A stretch of DNA of 64,000 nucleotides from Mantis religiosa (Eukaryota > Arthropoda > Insecta > Mantodea > Mantidae), in assembly GCA_030765055.1 (NCBI GenBank), contig CM060953.1, positions 68,629,147-68,693,146 of the forward strand, read 5' to 3'. The position numbers and the translations under genes were made by a program. Positions 22,341 to 34,463 of the stretch are shown here, piece after piece. Within the stretch, counting starts at the first letter, position 1. Each line of letters begins with the position of its first letter. Below the pieces are notes generated by a model, which was given only the letters and a program-made list of their open reading frames with translations, made no database searches and was not told where the DNA came from.

Positions 22341-24415
22341 CACTGTCTTGTGGTCACCTCATCCCTCTCTTCCAGAAAACACTCATATCTTATAGGGGGA
22401 CTGGAAAGGAAAAGAAAATTAAGCAGAAAGTATAGAAAATCGAAAACAGGACCTGGGTGGCAAAGTTAATGAGAGAGCCTTAGAAAATGTATAATCTAAA
22501 GAGAGTTTTTAGCAAAATAAGTTAACGTTTATCAGTTTGGGAAGTACAATTTGTAGAATTCATCTAAAAATTATAAGGAAAAGTATTTGATTCAAGCCAA
22601 TTTTCTTAGTACATTTTCTATTCAAGCATAACTCTTAATCATAACAGAACCAGAATTGTAATATTAACGATTCCACAAATATTTACAACAACTTTTATTC
22701 TAAAGTTTTAAGGAAATTGCGTAAGGTAAGTGAATACTGGTGTATGAATTAAGCAGGTATTTCAAACGATAGCCACAGTGATGAAGATCCGATTACAGGC
22801 CAAGAAATAATTATACTTATACCTTTACATTTTGAAGTGCTTAATATAATTCCAAGACAACACTTTGTACAGGTATCATGCTAGATTTTTGCCTTTATCA
22901 TGTTTTAATTTGTCATGGTATGTTTCGTCTTGTTTCTGAAATGACACACACTGTAACAGACCTGTTAACTTCAGATGTGTTACATTCACACAATGTTCTC
23001 TCCTCACTTTTCTGCGAAATATTTTTGCAAAAACACACAGATCTATGTTTGACATAAACTTTCATGTTCACACATTCGTTATTCTTGAAGTAATTATATA
23101 ATAAACTAAACGGATATTCAAAATTTTACGTGATCACTTTGAAATTAATTGCTTTTGCATGACCGTGAGGAAAGAGTAGCGACTTCACATTTAACATCAA
23201 TTTTGGTCAAAATTAATACGCCTATACGGGCTAATCTCAAAAATTCTATTTTCAGGTATATGTTTTATTTGTCACACAAATATGTCTAACATTGGTATAT
23301 TATTCAAAATATTAGAGGAATTTTGGAGAAAATAAAACATAACGAAGAATTTGGCTATGTATGGGGTAGTTTGTTGTCACTGACATTTAATAAAAATCTT
23401 CGTGTCATATCCTTAGGTGGCTTGAACCTGAATTCCAATTTTGTTATTTGATCTGCCTTTCGTTTTGTGTCAGGCTGTTTGCACACCACAAAGTTTTTAT
23501 TGGAGGTCCCTAGACCTATTGCACATGTGATATATTTTTGGTAATGGAACATACCACTTCAACTTATTGTATGTAACTAGGAGGAGAGTTACTAAAATAA
23601 CCATTTTTGCAAATGTTAATGGTAAAACAATTACTTTATAACCTAAACTTATATATCTCCATAAAGCCAACCAGTCTCTCTAAACCTCTCCAAAAATGTG
23701 GAAGGAAGTACACGTAATTTTGATTCGATTTCATCCAAAAGTTAACGTTTTGAATTTTCTATTATCTGATGAAACTGAGCAGACTGCAAGAAGCTCCAAT
23801 ATTGGTTTGTATTCTACCTAGGTTTTAGAGGCCAATGCTGAAACACAAAACGTGAACTTGCTGCTTTAAAAGTTGTGCTGACCATGAAAAAGGACGCTAT
23901 AAAGATATTGAAGGACTAAGAAGTTTCAGGTTCGCCATCGACAAAGAACGTTCTTTGAATAGGTAATTTAAGTTGACAATAAGCATACTAAAGACTTATT
24001 GACGAAGGAAATGGTTCTAGTTTCTCTGAAGAGTGGTAATAAAAAGTTAGGAAACTGGGCACGTATTAGAGCACTGTGATTCATTTACATAATGGACAAA
24101 GAAAACAAAACTCAAATAAAACTCAGTAGCCAGTAAAAAAGCGCAAAGGTTAAACTAAAAGACAACGGTCCCTTTATGAAAAGGAAAATGGTGGCATGTA
24201 AGAGAATGATAGTGAAACACTATTTCTTCTTTCTTTATTTGTGGGAGTCTGTTGGACTCTGAGGTAAGCGCCATACATTTTACGTATTAAGCTGCATGTG
24301 TTTGACCTCTGCCCACAAGTCTCCCATTGCTCACTTCTTACTAAATACTAATGGGTGTGTCAAAGCAATCGGATAACATGTACAAGATCTGTAAACTCAT
24401 TTATCGGTTATATAT
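22341..24415. other. Unassigned AT-rich DNA
   Basis: No motif, repeat mate or credible frame was seen. Confidence 0.5.
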
Positions 24416-24740
24416 ATACCGAGATAGATGAGTTCGCAGTAACTGCCAAGTTCGCGTTCGGGAGAACCCACATTTGACTGCCAACGAACGCACATTCTGT
24501 TCGGTTCTTTGTGGGTTACCCAGGTCGATAATCAAATTCTGTGGTGGATGCTCCTTTCCCATGACTTTATTGTTCTTCCTGGTGTCGGTCTCATTATTCA
24601 AAGACCCACCCTCAATGCATTAGATCCCCCTTAAGCGGACTCCCAATCAATGATTAGCGGCTTGTGAATGGGCTTAGGTGGCGTCCGATGGCTTCAGTCG
24701 GAAGCGTTCACGTTTGTTCAAGTATTCTTATGAACGAGGC
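24416..24740 (+). repeat. Possible diverged SINE, head related to family D
   Basis: ACCGAGATAGATGAGTTCGC then GTTCGGGAGAACCCAC resembles the head at 12331, but with many differences. The body does not align well. A GC-richer patch ends near 24740. Confidence 0.25.
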
Positions 24741-25294
24741 GCGCCTTTATCCCTCCCTCCCATACATTTCTTTGTTTACTAAAATACAAAACAATATGCT
24801 GTTTACTGATGCATAGAAATTAAGAAGTACATCTTTGTTTTCCAGTCTTAATACAGTTTGAGGTGAGATTCTACCTATGACTATCGTTAAGAAAAACAAC
24901 AGGTAAAAAGGCTGTTCCTTTTGGGTGATTTAACAAGCCAATACTGATTCTTAAACAGGTCCCCTGCAGGACTGGTACTGTATATGTAGTCACTTACGTG
25001 CCACAGTGTTGAAGAATGACTATCTGTGAACTCAATAGGGCCAAAAGTGATCTAGCAGCTCTCTAGGAAGACAAAATTGTGACACATATCTCCGACTTGA
25101 CATTACGGCCCATACTGAAACCATAAGGATCTATGGTTGCTTAGAGCAACTCAATGTGCAGGAGGGCCCAGATGTTTGGTTCGAACTCCAACAAGTTTGA
25201 AAATTCCATATGTGAGAATAAATTAATTCCATTTACTGCCAATACATCAAAAGCCGTTCGATAAAAAGGAATAATAAACAGGATATACGCGGAG
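24741..25294. other. Unassigned DNA
   Basis: Nothing was recognised in this stretch. Confidence 0.45.
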
Positions 25295-25628
25295 CCAAAA
25301 CTCTTGTAACACCCGACGTTTGCCTCTCTCTAGCTGTTTCCTTGGGACAATTCTTGGAGTTCACAAAATACTCCTACCGCCTATGCGACAGTGGAAGTGG
25401 ATACACCAACACCCACAACACCAAAAGGAATTGAGGGATTGAGGAATTCGGTAGGGCTAACAACGATTTATCACTCATTCTCACATCTCCTGGAGGTTCC
25501 TCATAACTCCACCTGGGCATTTGTCTAGATGTAAACAATCCCTCATAGGCTTTGGGAGCTGTTCCTCTGCCGAGTACAACCCAATCGGATCAACCCGTTT
25601 CGGGAGGTTCTCAGATCTTTGGCCTGGC
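25295..25628 (+). repeat. GC-rich dispersed repeat family C, copy 2
   Basis: Same orientation as, and colinear with, 9568-9940 (exact shared GTGGAAGTGGATAC at 25391-25404, and CGAGTACAACCCAATCGGAT near the end). It has diverged towards A and T compared with the first copy, as expected of an old methylated repeat. No coding potential is retained. Confidence 0.6.
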
Positions 25629-26009
25629 ATATTTATGTAATTAAGAAGTACACGGTTATTGATAGCTGGAGCGCTACGCTACAGTAGTTGTGTAGGGATC
25701 GCAATCCTCTTGCAGGAAGCATGAGATATAGGAGACGAAGTTGGATGGAAGTAAGGAAAACTAAGATAAAGTAGAAATTTAATAAGGATATAGAATTGTT
25801 CTGTGACAAAAATAATGGCCACACGTGAATGGTGTTTACATTGTCGACGTTCTGACTATTCTGTTTTGATAATGCAAATATTCGTGGTCTCAAAATGCTT
25901 GGTTTTTAATCAGAAAACTAGAGTTCGAATCTGGCTACATATCCAGACATTTCTGCTTACCTTGCACAGATAAGTAGATTAGTTCTGATTATGGCATTCA
26001 TTTAACCAT
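25629..26009. other. Unassigned DNA
   Basis: An 86-codon minus frame at 25633-25893 has no recognisable feature. A B-box-like TAGAGTTCGAATCTGG at about 25920 has no clear A box. Confidence 0.35.
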
Positions 26010-26905
26010 AAATTTGCATTTGTGAAATGTTTGAAGCTTGTTTGAATGGGTCAAGCACAAAACCTATCATAATAAATAATATGCAACGTAATATAAATGT
26101 GTATGTATGTTCTTGTGGAAAACAAAGCGATTGTTGTATTTCATAAACACTTATGACCTTATAAAAACGTCATTTGCATCATAATATGAAATTACAGGTC
26201 ACAAGAGTTAAAATAAAAGCTAATACAATGTTTGAGCTGAATACGTAGGAATTTAACCCAACTTGTAGGGGCAAAGTGGTGAAGCAGCCTGTACAATACC
26301 ATTTAGTCAACGCTATCTTGGGAGCAGAGGTTTCTATACGAATAAGTGAACGCAGATCTCAGAACGTACTTCGAATCTTTACACGCTTTTTGGAGCTTCA
26401 CACAGTGTTTTGAGTTCGTTTTGATAATTTCAACGCAAATAAAAAAACTGCATTCGCCATTACAATTACTGTATAAGCTAAAAGCTGCCGTAATTTGTGA
26501 CAGAACCGAAAACAGTCTACCTAATTCTTAGCATTTTTTGACATGGCTGGACAACGACAACACGTGTTGGCTGAAGATTTAAATTCCATTGGTCCCATTG
26601 CGTAGATCAGCCATTTTGTGTTGTCATGTTTATGTCAACTGATGGCATGAGATAGGTTGTTCCTTCAGGGGTGTGTTTAAAGGTTGTGTAAATGTACGAT
26701 AATGAACAAAAGTTTGTAAACACATCTAAAATTAATACTGCAGCTCTCTCTGTCTGTATATGATGTTTTTATAAATGACATACATAGGTTTTATGTCCCA
26801 TATAACATTTAATCACTGAGTTACCTATCCCTTCTCTATTAATTGTTCCGCAAAACATCCATTAGAGGGCATTCAAGAAAGTCGTAAGTCACATAAGTCG
26901 CTTAG
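26010..26905 (+). repeat. Dispersed repeat family G, copy 1 (uninterrupted)
   Basis: Aligns colinearly with 37541-37877 plus 39561-40150. Landmarks are AATTTGCATTTGTGAAATGT, TCAAGCACAAAACC, TTTGAGCTGAATACG, CATTTAGTCAACGCTATCTT, CATTCGCCATTACAATTACT, TGTTGGCTGAAGATTT, and CATCCATTAGAGGGCATTCA near the end. Around 26238-26312 it carries an old reverse tRNA-like head. It is non-coding. This copy shows the empty-site sequence (26308-26322) for the insertion that splits copy 2. Confidence 0.75.
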
Positions 26906-27303
26906 CTCGTTGCATAAATTCAAAAATCAATAGTGACAGATGACTCACCTTGTATATAATAATTTCAGAAATTTTCTTTGTTATTCTTGTGAATTTTCAG
27001 CTGCTTCATAGTTTCTTCATATTTTCTTCCTTTTATCTTATTCATTAACAAGGGAAAGGAATTTTCAGCTTCACAGGGTTATCGGCTTTGAAAATATTTG
27101 ACTATTACTTATGCATCACATCCGACTCTTAAGAACAAAAATGCAAAAAAAGCAAAGACTTACTGTTTATTTTTGGAAACGCTTATGCTGATTTTTGAAA
27201 CGATTGTGTTGATTTTTAAGTAACTACTGAGTAACAACAAAACCGATTAATTACTACTTCACAGACTGTTTACACAAAGGAAGTGTTCAGTGTTTTGAAG
27301 TTG
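26906..27303. other. Unassigned AT-rich DNA left of the Tc1 element
   Basis: Nothing was recognised in this stretch. Confidence 0.45.
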
Positions 27304-27764
27304 CTGACGCGTGCAAATTATTAGACTCATTCATTCATTCTTTTATTTTTTTATTTTTTTTTTATTTTTTTTTTTATTTTTTTACTTTGCTTCAGTTTAA
27401 CATTCAAAGTAATAGTTTTTACCACCGTAACCTATTTCAATTTGTCTTAATTCTTTTCCTTGCTATAATATGAAGCATATTGATTAAAATTTCTCTCTTA
27501 ATAATAGCTGGTGGATTTTTCTTTTACATATAGTAATATGGTGGTAGCTCTGAATTAAGAGCAGTCATTTTCTTCATGTCCGTTTAGCCAAATATTTGGT
27601 AATATTGCCTTCATTTGGTGAATGTAGTATCTGAAGATTGTTAATATTTGCCTTTATTGTGTTTTATGGCTAATATATCTTCAGTCTTTATTATTAATTG
27701 ATCTCAAGCCAGGTAACATCGTGTATCTTATCCTTAGCATTCACACTGATTCAGAAGTGAGGTT

Positions 27765-28944
27765 ATGGGTAAATCTGCTGCCTTAGCCCCATGGAAAGCA
27801 GCTGTAACTGAGATTCTTTTGAAGAAAACTCTTTATTCAAAAAGTGAAATAGCTAAGAAATTGTGTATTTCACAAAAATTTGTTAGTCGCATTATTCGAG
27901 CTATAACATTCGGTGAGACGTTGACCTCACAAAAAGATGGAAAATGCAGGAGGAAAAGAAAGCTATCACCAAGGATGCCAAGATAACTTGTGAAGGTGGC
28001 AAAACAAAATAGAACAGCAACTGGCATTGACCTCAGTAATCAACTAAAACAGTACGGTACAGAAATATCAGCCTCAGTAGTTCGCAGAAGATTATAGGAA
28101 GCAGGTTTACCAGCGCGCAGGCCTCATATAAAGGTTAAACTGATATCTGCAATGGCAAAAAAAAAAAAAAAAGTTCAGAATCGGTCAATGAGATGCAGAA
28201 ACATCCAGCGGAATTTTGGAGAAAGGTAAATAGTATGAAACTTGTATCTAGTATAAAATTGAAATATGTACATGTAAATTTAATAGAAATGAAATAAACA
28301 GCCTAAACTTTGTTTCTCACATTGCTCGTTTTGTTATACCATTTATGAGCAATTTTAAAACTGTTTAATATTAAGAGAGGTTTTTATTGTTTCAGGTAAT
28401 TTTCTCAGATAAATCCATGTTTGAAGTATGTGAAGAGAGCGACCAATATGTGAGAAGCACAGATAAAGGAGCATTTTCCCCTAAGTGTGTTGATCAACGA
28501 GTAATGCACCCAAAACCAAAAATCGTCTAGAGCTGTATGTCCGTCCATGGACCTGGAAGATTATACATAGTTGTGGGATCTATGGAGCAGAAACTGTATT
28601 AGAGTGTATTAGAAACAGGGTTATTTCCGCAAAGTAAAGAATGATTTCCAAATGGTGATTTTGTGTTCATGCATGACAGTGCTCCCTGCCATAGAGCAAA
28701 ATCTGTAACCCAGTTCCTCAAAGAAAACAATGTGAAAGTACTACTATGGTGGCGTAATAGCCCTGATTTAAATCCAATAGAGGATCTGTGGGGTATTCTT
28801 AAACAGAGACTGAAAAATTTCAAAATAACAACAAAAGTTCAGCTTATTGAGGGCCTGATAAGCATTTGGCACAGAGATGGAGAAATAAAGGAAAAGCGCT
28901 CTACCCTTGTAGAGAGCATGCCTAGATGCATCAAATGGTCATAA
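27765..28944 (+). pseudogene. Tc1 transposase (DD34E) with a spliceable intron, inactivated
   Basis: The N-terminus (MGKSAALAPWKAAVTEILLK onward, with SKSEIAKKLCISQKFVSRII as the first helix-turn-helix) is open from 27765. Stops follow at about 27984 (TAA) and 28095 (TAG), and a frame change lies near the 16-base A run at 28149. The catalytic core is recognisable: VIFSDKSMFEV (first Asp; the usual SDES is SDKS), FVFMHDSAPCHRAKSV (second Asp) and SPDLNPIEDLWGILKQRL (Glu). Exactly 34 residues lie between the second Asp and the Glu. A GT...AG intron at 28226-28395 interrupts EFWRK/VIFSD, and removing it restores the family's usual contiguous sequence. A further stop (KIV*SCM) precedes the last open segment, 28663-28944. 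It cannot encode active enzyme. Confidence 0.85.
28226..28395 (+). other. Intron within the Tc1 transposase
   Basis: Donor AAAG/GTAAAT, acceptor TTATTGTTTCAG/GTAATT, phase 0, AT-rich, 170 bases, with stops in all frames. Flanking codons join to an uninterrupted EFWRKVIFSDKSMFEV. Confidence 0.7.
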
Positions 28945-29078
28945 AGGGTAAAAGAATGCATACAAAATACTGAAGTTGAAAAAAAATATTTTGTAATATT
29001 ATTTCTGTTAAATAAATAGAAAATAAACGATATGTGTTAATAATTTCACCATTGAGTCTAATAATTTGCACACGTCTG

Positions 29079-30181
29079 TAGCTTCCAGCTAATAGCCATT
29101 GTATTTTTCCCTCATCAAAATTACTTGGCTCAGGATCACAAAGTAGGTAGTTGCATTATACAAAACCTTAGCCGTAGGACAATCCCCGGTTAGAAAGCTT
29201 AGCGGGCAGTATGTCCCGAGCAGATTGCAGCGTGCACCGCCCCTTACGCAGCGGAACCCCTATACATCATCCAGAGTGGAGCTTTATGATCGATGGAGAA
29301 GATTGTGCATCAACCCCAGGGACTTGTGCAACATAATGGGCACCCGGTTGTTTATCAAACTGATTGAAAGTTTTCTTTCCCTCAGAATCTAACAATGCAG
29401 TTCGCGGAATTTTGGCTCTGAACTGGATGATATAGACGGTTGTAATCAAAGGGTGTTTGTTGAATTGAAGACACTCCAAGTCCTTTATTGTTGTGGTACT
29501 ATAAAACATACGCAAGCCACGAGAGATTCACATGGTGAATGTGGAAAACAGGATCTGCATTTGCTACGAACGTAGCACCAACGATTACAATTAAGTATAT
29601 AATTTAATCCCTAAACAAAAAGCAAAGTTCTTTGAGCAAAAGCTTGTTGAAATAGTTGATATACAAATTTGTCTTTAAATATAAGCTTACTATAAACTAA
29701 AAAAATAAAATAGTTTATTTGAAATTATGATTGGAAGGAGCTACTAATTAAAGTTGCCGTCCAGCAGAAAGGTCTTTGAGTTCACGTTTTTAATTTAATA
29801 ATGCACAAAATAATATAAGATATTAATATCAAATTTGATCTAAAAATCCTTGGTTCATATTCGCGTTTTTAGTTTAATTTTGGTATTACGGGACCCTGGG
29901 ACTGAAATCTGAATTTTCTATATTTCTACAGCTAGGATGTTTATACTTTGCACACTTAAGGACCTTAACATTATTAAGTTCCATACAAAGTTTAAGAATT
30001 ATCTGTTGTATAGTTTAAGGAATTAATTATTTAATTTGTTCACAATGCAAAATTATCGCAATATTGAAATTACTCCAGCGGAATCAAAAACTAAAATATT
30101 GCAACACTTTCACTATTTTATTAACTGTAATTAATACAAAATATAATCTAAAAAGGCAAATATGAATTAAACACTGTATTT
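29079..30181. other. Unassigned AT-rich DNA
   Basis: An 82-codon minus frame (29267-29515) without motif. Otherwise nothing. Confidence 0.5.
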
Positions 30182-31457
30182 TACGAGGGCTGTTCAATAA
30201 AGAATGATGATAATTTTTCGCACTATAATTCAATCATTTATATTCTGTTAGCTTAATGTGGAACATTGTTGGTACCCCTGGTTCCCACCTGTGATAACTG
30301 GGCAAGTTCAAGCATGTTCAGTATCGCCTACTTCTGCAATGGAGGTAACACGCGACGAACAATATGCGGCTGACGTTCTGCTTTCGTCTAAACAAATTTT
30401 CAGTTGAGGCTTATACAATGTTACAGGAGGCCTATGGAGAGTCTGTTCTTCTCTACAGCATAGCTCGAAGGTGGTTTAAAATGTTTAAAGAGGGGAGACA
30501 ATCAATTTCAAAGGATGGTGAACCCGGTGCTCCAGTTACTGCTCTTACGTAAGAAAACATCAACCCTGCTGCTGCCATTGTGAGAGAGGACCGACGAATT
30601 ACCTCAAGATCACTTTCTGAGGTACTGAACATTTCATTGGGTGCCACCCACACGTTGGTGACAGAAACATTACACATGGGACGTGTTTGTGCACGATGGG
30701 TTCCAAGATCGTTGATTCCCGAACTAAAGGACATTTGCATTAAAGTTGATGTTAGAGGAAGATCCGAAGTTTCTTTCAAACGTAATAACTGCTGACGAAA
30801 CTTGGCTACATCGTTTTGATCCTGAGAGAAACAGCAAAGGTCAGTGTGGAAATCTCCATCACCAGCCTCCCCCCCCCCCCCCCAAAGAAAGCAAAAGTGG
30901 TTGCTTCTGCTGGAAAAGTTATGTTCATCTTATTCATTGATATTCATGGAATGGTTTATCAGCATGTTGTATCTGCACACACATCAGTAACTGGAAAATA
31001 CTACTGGGTAGTCCTGAAAACATTGTAAGTTCATATTAGGCACAAAAGACCACATTTCGGTGAAGCAGGCTGGATGCTGCACCACGACAATGCGCGGCCA
31101 CATATTGCCACAGTTTTTGCTGAATATCTTGCGAAAATCAACGTGAAGTGCATCCCTCGCCCTCCCTATAGTCCGGATTTAGCCTCATGTAACCCTTTTC
31201 TATTCCCTCACTTGAAGAAGTCCTTCGTGGGAAGCATTATCCATTATCAGAAGCAGTGGTAAAGGCTGTGTAGGCAATTTTGTAGGATCTCTAAAGAATG
31301 TTTTCCCAACATGTCTTTGAAGACTGGCAGAAACACTGCGAAAAGTTCATATAATTCAGGGCAGAAAATTTTGAGAAAGACCATCAAAATTATGAGGATG
31401 AGTAAAGGTACGTCGTCAAAAGAAAATGTGATCATTCTTCATTGAACAGCTCTCGTA
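30182..31457 (+). mobile_element. Mariner transposon, full length (copy M1)
   Basis: Inverted ends CGAGGGCTGTTCAATAAAGA (from 30184) and, on the other strand from 31455, CGAGAGCTGTTCAATGAAGA, bounded on both sides by TA (30182-30183, 31456-31457), the expected mariner target duplication. The span of 1272 bp is a standard full-length mariner. An internally deleted copy of the same element lies on the other strand at 46091-47070. Confidence 0.9.
30339..31405 (+). pseudogene. Mariner transposase (DD34D type), full length but inactivated (M1)
   Basis: The start is ATG at 30339 (MEVTRDEQYAA), after which a 1-base shift moves the protein to the frame of FCFRLNKFSVEAYTMLQEAY. The N-terminal helix-turn-helix region follows (YSIARRWFKMFKEGRQSISK), then a TAA in place of a codon near 30551, a paired-type second helix-turn-helix (ITSRSLSEVLNISLGATHTL), the first-aspartate block (VITADETWLHRFDPE), a 15-base C run at 30869-30883 that shifts the frame, the second-aspartate block (MLHHDNARPHIA) and PPYSPDLASCNPFLFP. 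In this last block the third catalytic residue, 34 residues after the second Asp, is Asn instead of Asp. The C-terminus ends KDHQNYEDE with TAA at 31403. Confidence 0.85.
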
Positions 31458-34115
31458 CTTCACCCATGATGCCCTTATTTTAGCTAATGAAAGTGATTTG
31501 TAGAAAATACTATACAAATTCCATTTCTCCATTTCAGGTGCTTTATAGGAAAATATCTGCAAAAATTACTTGGATAGCACAGGAAATTTAAGCTATATCT
31601 TAAACTAACACAGTAGCCTGAAGAGCAGATTGCATAAGCAATAAAATCTGGAAGGATATACCCTAAATTAGGGGAAAGAAAATTGGAATTAAAAAACGAT
31701 CCGTCATTACTAAGCCCTTGCTTCAGAAATTTGAGCAGATAAACCAAAAAGGAGTATAACAAACAAACTCTGATATGAACATTCTAAAGAAAATCATACT
31801 TAAAATAACGAGAGTTAATGAGGAAATACGAACATGGAAATAAGAAAATAGAAACAATGTAACAGTTGGACATTCAGTTGTAACAAACCTCAAACTTCTC
31901 CGGCTACTTTTAACAAATCAGATGCCCATGCTTTTAAATGTTTGCGATCTGCTGGTATTAAAATTAAGAAATTGTTTTCTTTTTTCCAACTAGCAATAAT
32001 CGCACCTCAGTAAAACTTCATTGGTTACGATATTGCCACTGCGCAAAGCTAATTGGTGTGGAATTGCATTGGTTGAACAAATATACACAACGAGACTCGG
32101 CACATAAATCCGTCACTCGTCGCAAAGTAACGATGTCAAATGAACAACCGAATCATACAAAACAAACCGTAACCCCCAATGAGTCTTCCATCAAATATTC
32201 CACATTCTTTTCTTGGTGAAAGTGTACCTGCAAATCTTAGCCTAATGTACTGCTGGCAGCTGACCATAACACAGGTATTCTGAAGCTTCACACATGTCAA
32301 ATACTTAAATTACGAACATGCAGAGATAAAGTAACTTTCGATTTTATGAGTGGCATTTCTTTTAGCATTTATTCATATCAAAAGATCTCTTTTATTGGAT
32401 GAACTAATTGATGACGATGGTAATAATAATAACAATAAAACATGTGAAGGTTCCATGTGCAGATTGCTCTGTCGCAATTCAGACTCAACCATGGCGGATT
32501 ATTTACTACCAAACATGTAGTACAGTGTTGCCGTTAACGTCCGGAAAACTTCCGTTGCAAGAATGTCCATAAATCAACCCAGAAGCTTTCACAGGCACCC
32601 ATCTTGAAAGAAGATGAAACTGCCAACATTCAGAAATATCTATTTTAGTACTTTTGAACATTATAACCACCCACTTTATTTCTAGGTGGGTTTTATAGCC
32701 GTAAAATACTTAAAGCTTGTCTAGTCCTAATATATAACTCTAGGTTCCTACAAAATTGTTTCAGTAAGTCTTTCCCGCATAAAAGTAAACGTTTCAAGAG
32801 ATAGCCTCAAATATTAAATTAGCTGTAATGGAGAGTAAATTATGAATCGGAGTCTATATAATTTACTAAGTCCTGTTTAAATAAAAGTATTAGAAAAGGT
32901 ATTAATTTTTGGCTAGTTTCAAACCTTAACTTTCTGGCTCTGCTTTGTCGGCTTATTCTTACTTGCTTACTGTTCAGTAAGATGTACTAGTTTGGATACA
33001 TTTGTAAATGAATGGAATGTTGTTGCTTCCTCATAAGCAGCAGAATAAAAAGTGGTGAGGAGAAGCTTGGATATCAGGGTTAATTGTGATGCTACTAAAT
33101 AATAATATGCAGAATACATAAATTGTATGCAAAAAGGTTTGTTTTAATATTTATTCCCTCACAAATTAGTGGGGCAAGTAAAATTGATTCCTACAATTTA
33201 AAAATATACCTACTGCTTAGAAAGTTAACTTACATATTTGCTTCTTATTTTTATTCATTTATTTTGAAAAGTATTACGTGGAGGAACCTTTACAGCAATG
33301 AAAGAAACAAAATATAATTATATTGTCGTAACTATTTTAATTAACATTCATTACGAACTGGGGGGAACGTAACCAAATGGTATTAAAGAGCAAATTCTAA
33401 TGGCATGAGAGGCTTCAGTACACCAAAGGATCATTTTATCAGGTGGCATCTAAATTATTTTACAACAAAAACGAAAATTACTTTGATTGAAACACATTTA
33501 ATAAACTTTAGATATAATTACAATAAACAAAAACAAATTTAGCTTTTAAGTTGGATTCAGAAGAGATGTGGTTGCACTATATCCTACTATATGTCCATTC
33601 CCTAACAAGCTTCACCAAGAAAGAAAAAAAAAAGCGCCAAGCTATGTTAGCCTCATGCACTATCCTATCTATTCCGGGTCCGCTAGGCATACCAACATCT
33701 ACATAATAAATAATACCACAGAGAATAGACAAGAGAGTATCGCTTCACCACAATATATTAAATTTAAAATTATAAATGAAATTTGATGTAGGTGTGTATT
33801 TATCGCTCATTTAACTCTGATCGCTGATTAAAACTTCATAAGAATGAAATCGAATTATTGAACTTATATTTTTTCACAGATATTTTAAGAATATTTAAAG
33901 GACACACCAGATGGATTTAGGAAATTTAAAACTTGCAGACGAATTAAGTATACACAATAAATTACAATATACAGTATAAATAAATGGAAATATCTTAGGA
34001 ATAGAATGAATAAGGTAGGAATATCTGTTTTGCATAAGAAAAGATACTTATTATGGAAGAAGACATGTAGTGTGTCCTAAGAGAATATGGAATTAATTGT
34101 GGCAAAGCGATTACG
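31458..34115. other. Unassigned AT-rich DNA
   Basis: Only chance frames occur (92 codons minus at 31484-31762, 72 plus at 33568-33786). Nothing was recognised. Confidence 0.5.
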
Positions 34116-34126
34116 GAACAGGCATT

Positions 34127-34221
<95 letters not shown>

Positions 34222-34463
34222 AATTTACGTCCGTTAACATTTTAAGTCATATCGGACAATGAATGGAATAAGTTAAATGATGCTCAAATAGGTCCAGGGT
34301 CCATAGTGCTTAGAGTTACCCGACATTTCTCTTTTAGCATAAGGGAAAGCCCCGGAAAAGCCTTATCCAGGTAGCTCACCCTGATCGAGATTCGAACTCG
34401 GGACCTCTTGAACGTGAGGCAGACATTCTTCCATCTACGTCACCGAGGCGGCCTGAACAGGCA
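34116..34463 (-). mobile_element. SINE family A, copy 2, with long (AG)n tail and 9-bp target duplication
   Basis: The SINE body (34219-34454, minus) is colinear with 1847-2083. Its 3' end GGACGTAAATTACA runs directly into an (AG)n tract (written CT on the plus strand, 34131-34218), then ATGAAA. GAACAGGCA at 34116-34124 and 34455-34463 is an exact direct repeat that brackets the SINE together with the microsatellite, so the repeat tract is part of the inserted unit. Confidence 0.85.
34131..34218. repeat. (CT)n microsatellite, about 44 units
   Basis: An uninterrupted dinucleotide run. Its position inside the target duplication marks it as an expanded SINE tail. Confidence 0.95.

Larger units (their letters stand above)
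27304..29078 (+). mobile_element. Tc1-type DNA transposon, near full length
   Basis: Inverted ends: CTGACGCGTGCAAATTATTA at 27304 and, on the other strand from 29078, CAGACGTGTGCAAATTATTA, each continuing to GACTCA, so about 26 bases pair with few mismatches. A TA follows the right end (29079-29080); the left TA has become TG. The element is about 1.8 kb, a normal Tc1 length, and carries one transposase gene with an intron. Long T runs at 27338-27386 lie in the leader. Confidence 0.85.

Noticed and set aside
12331..24740. Treating 12331-12720 and 24416-24740 as one proven SINE family
   Set aside because: Only the heads resemble each other; the bodies do not align by eye.
34131..34218. CRISPR-like or regulatory GAGA array
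   Set aside because: A pure dinucleotide run bounded by a SINE target duplication; explained as a SINE tail.
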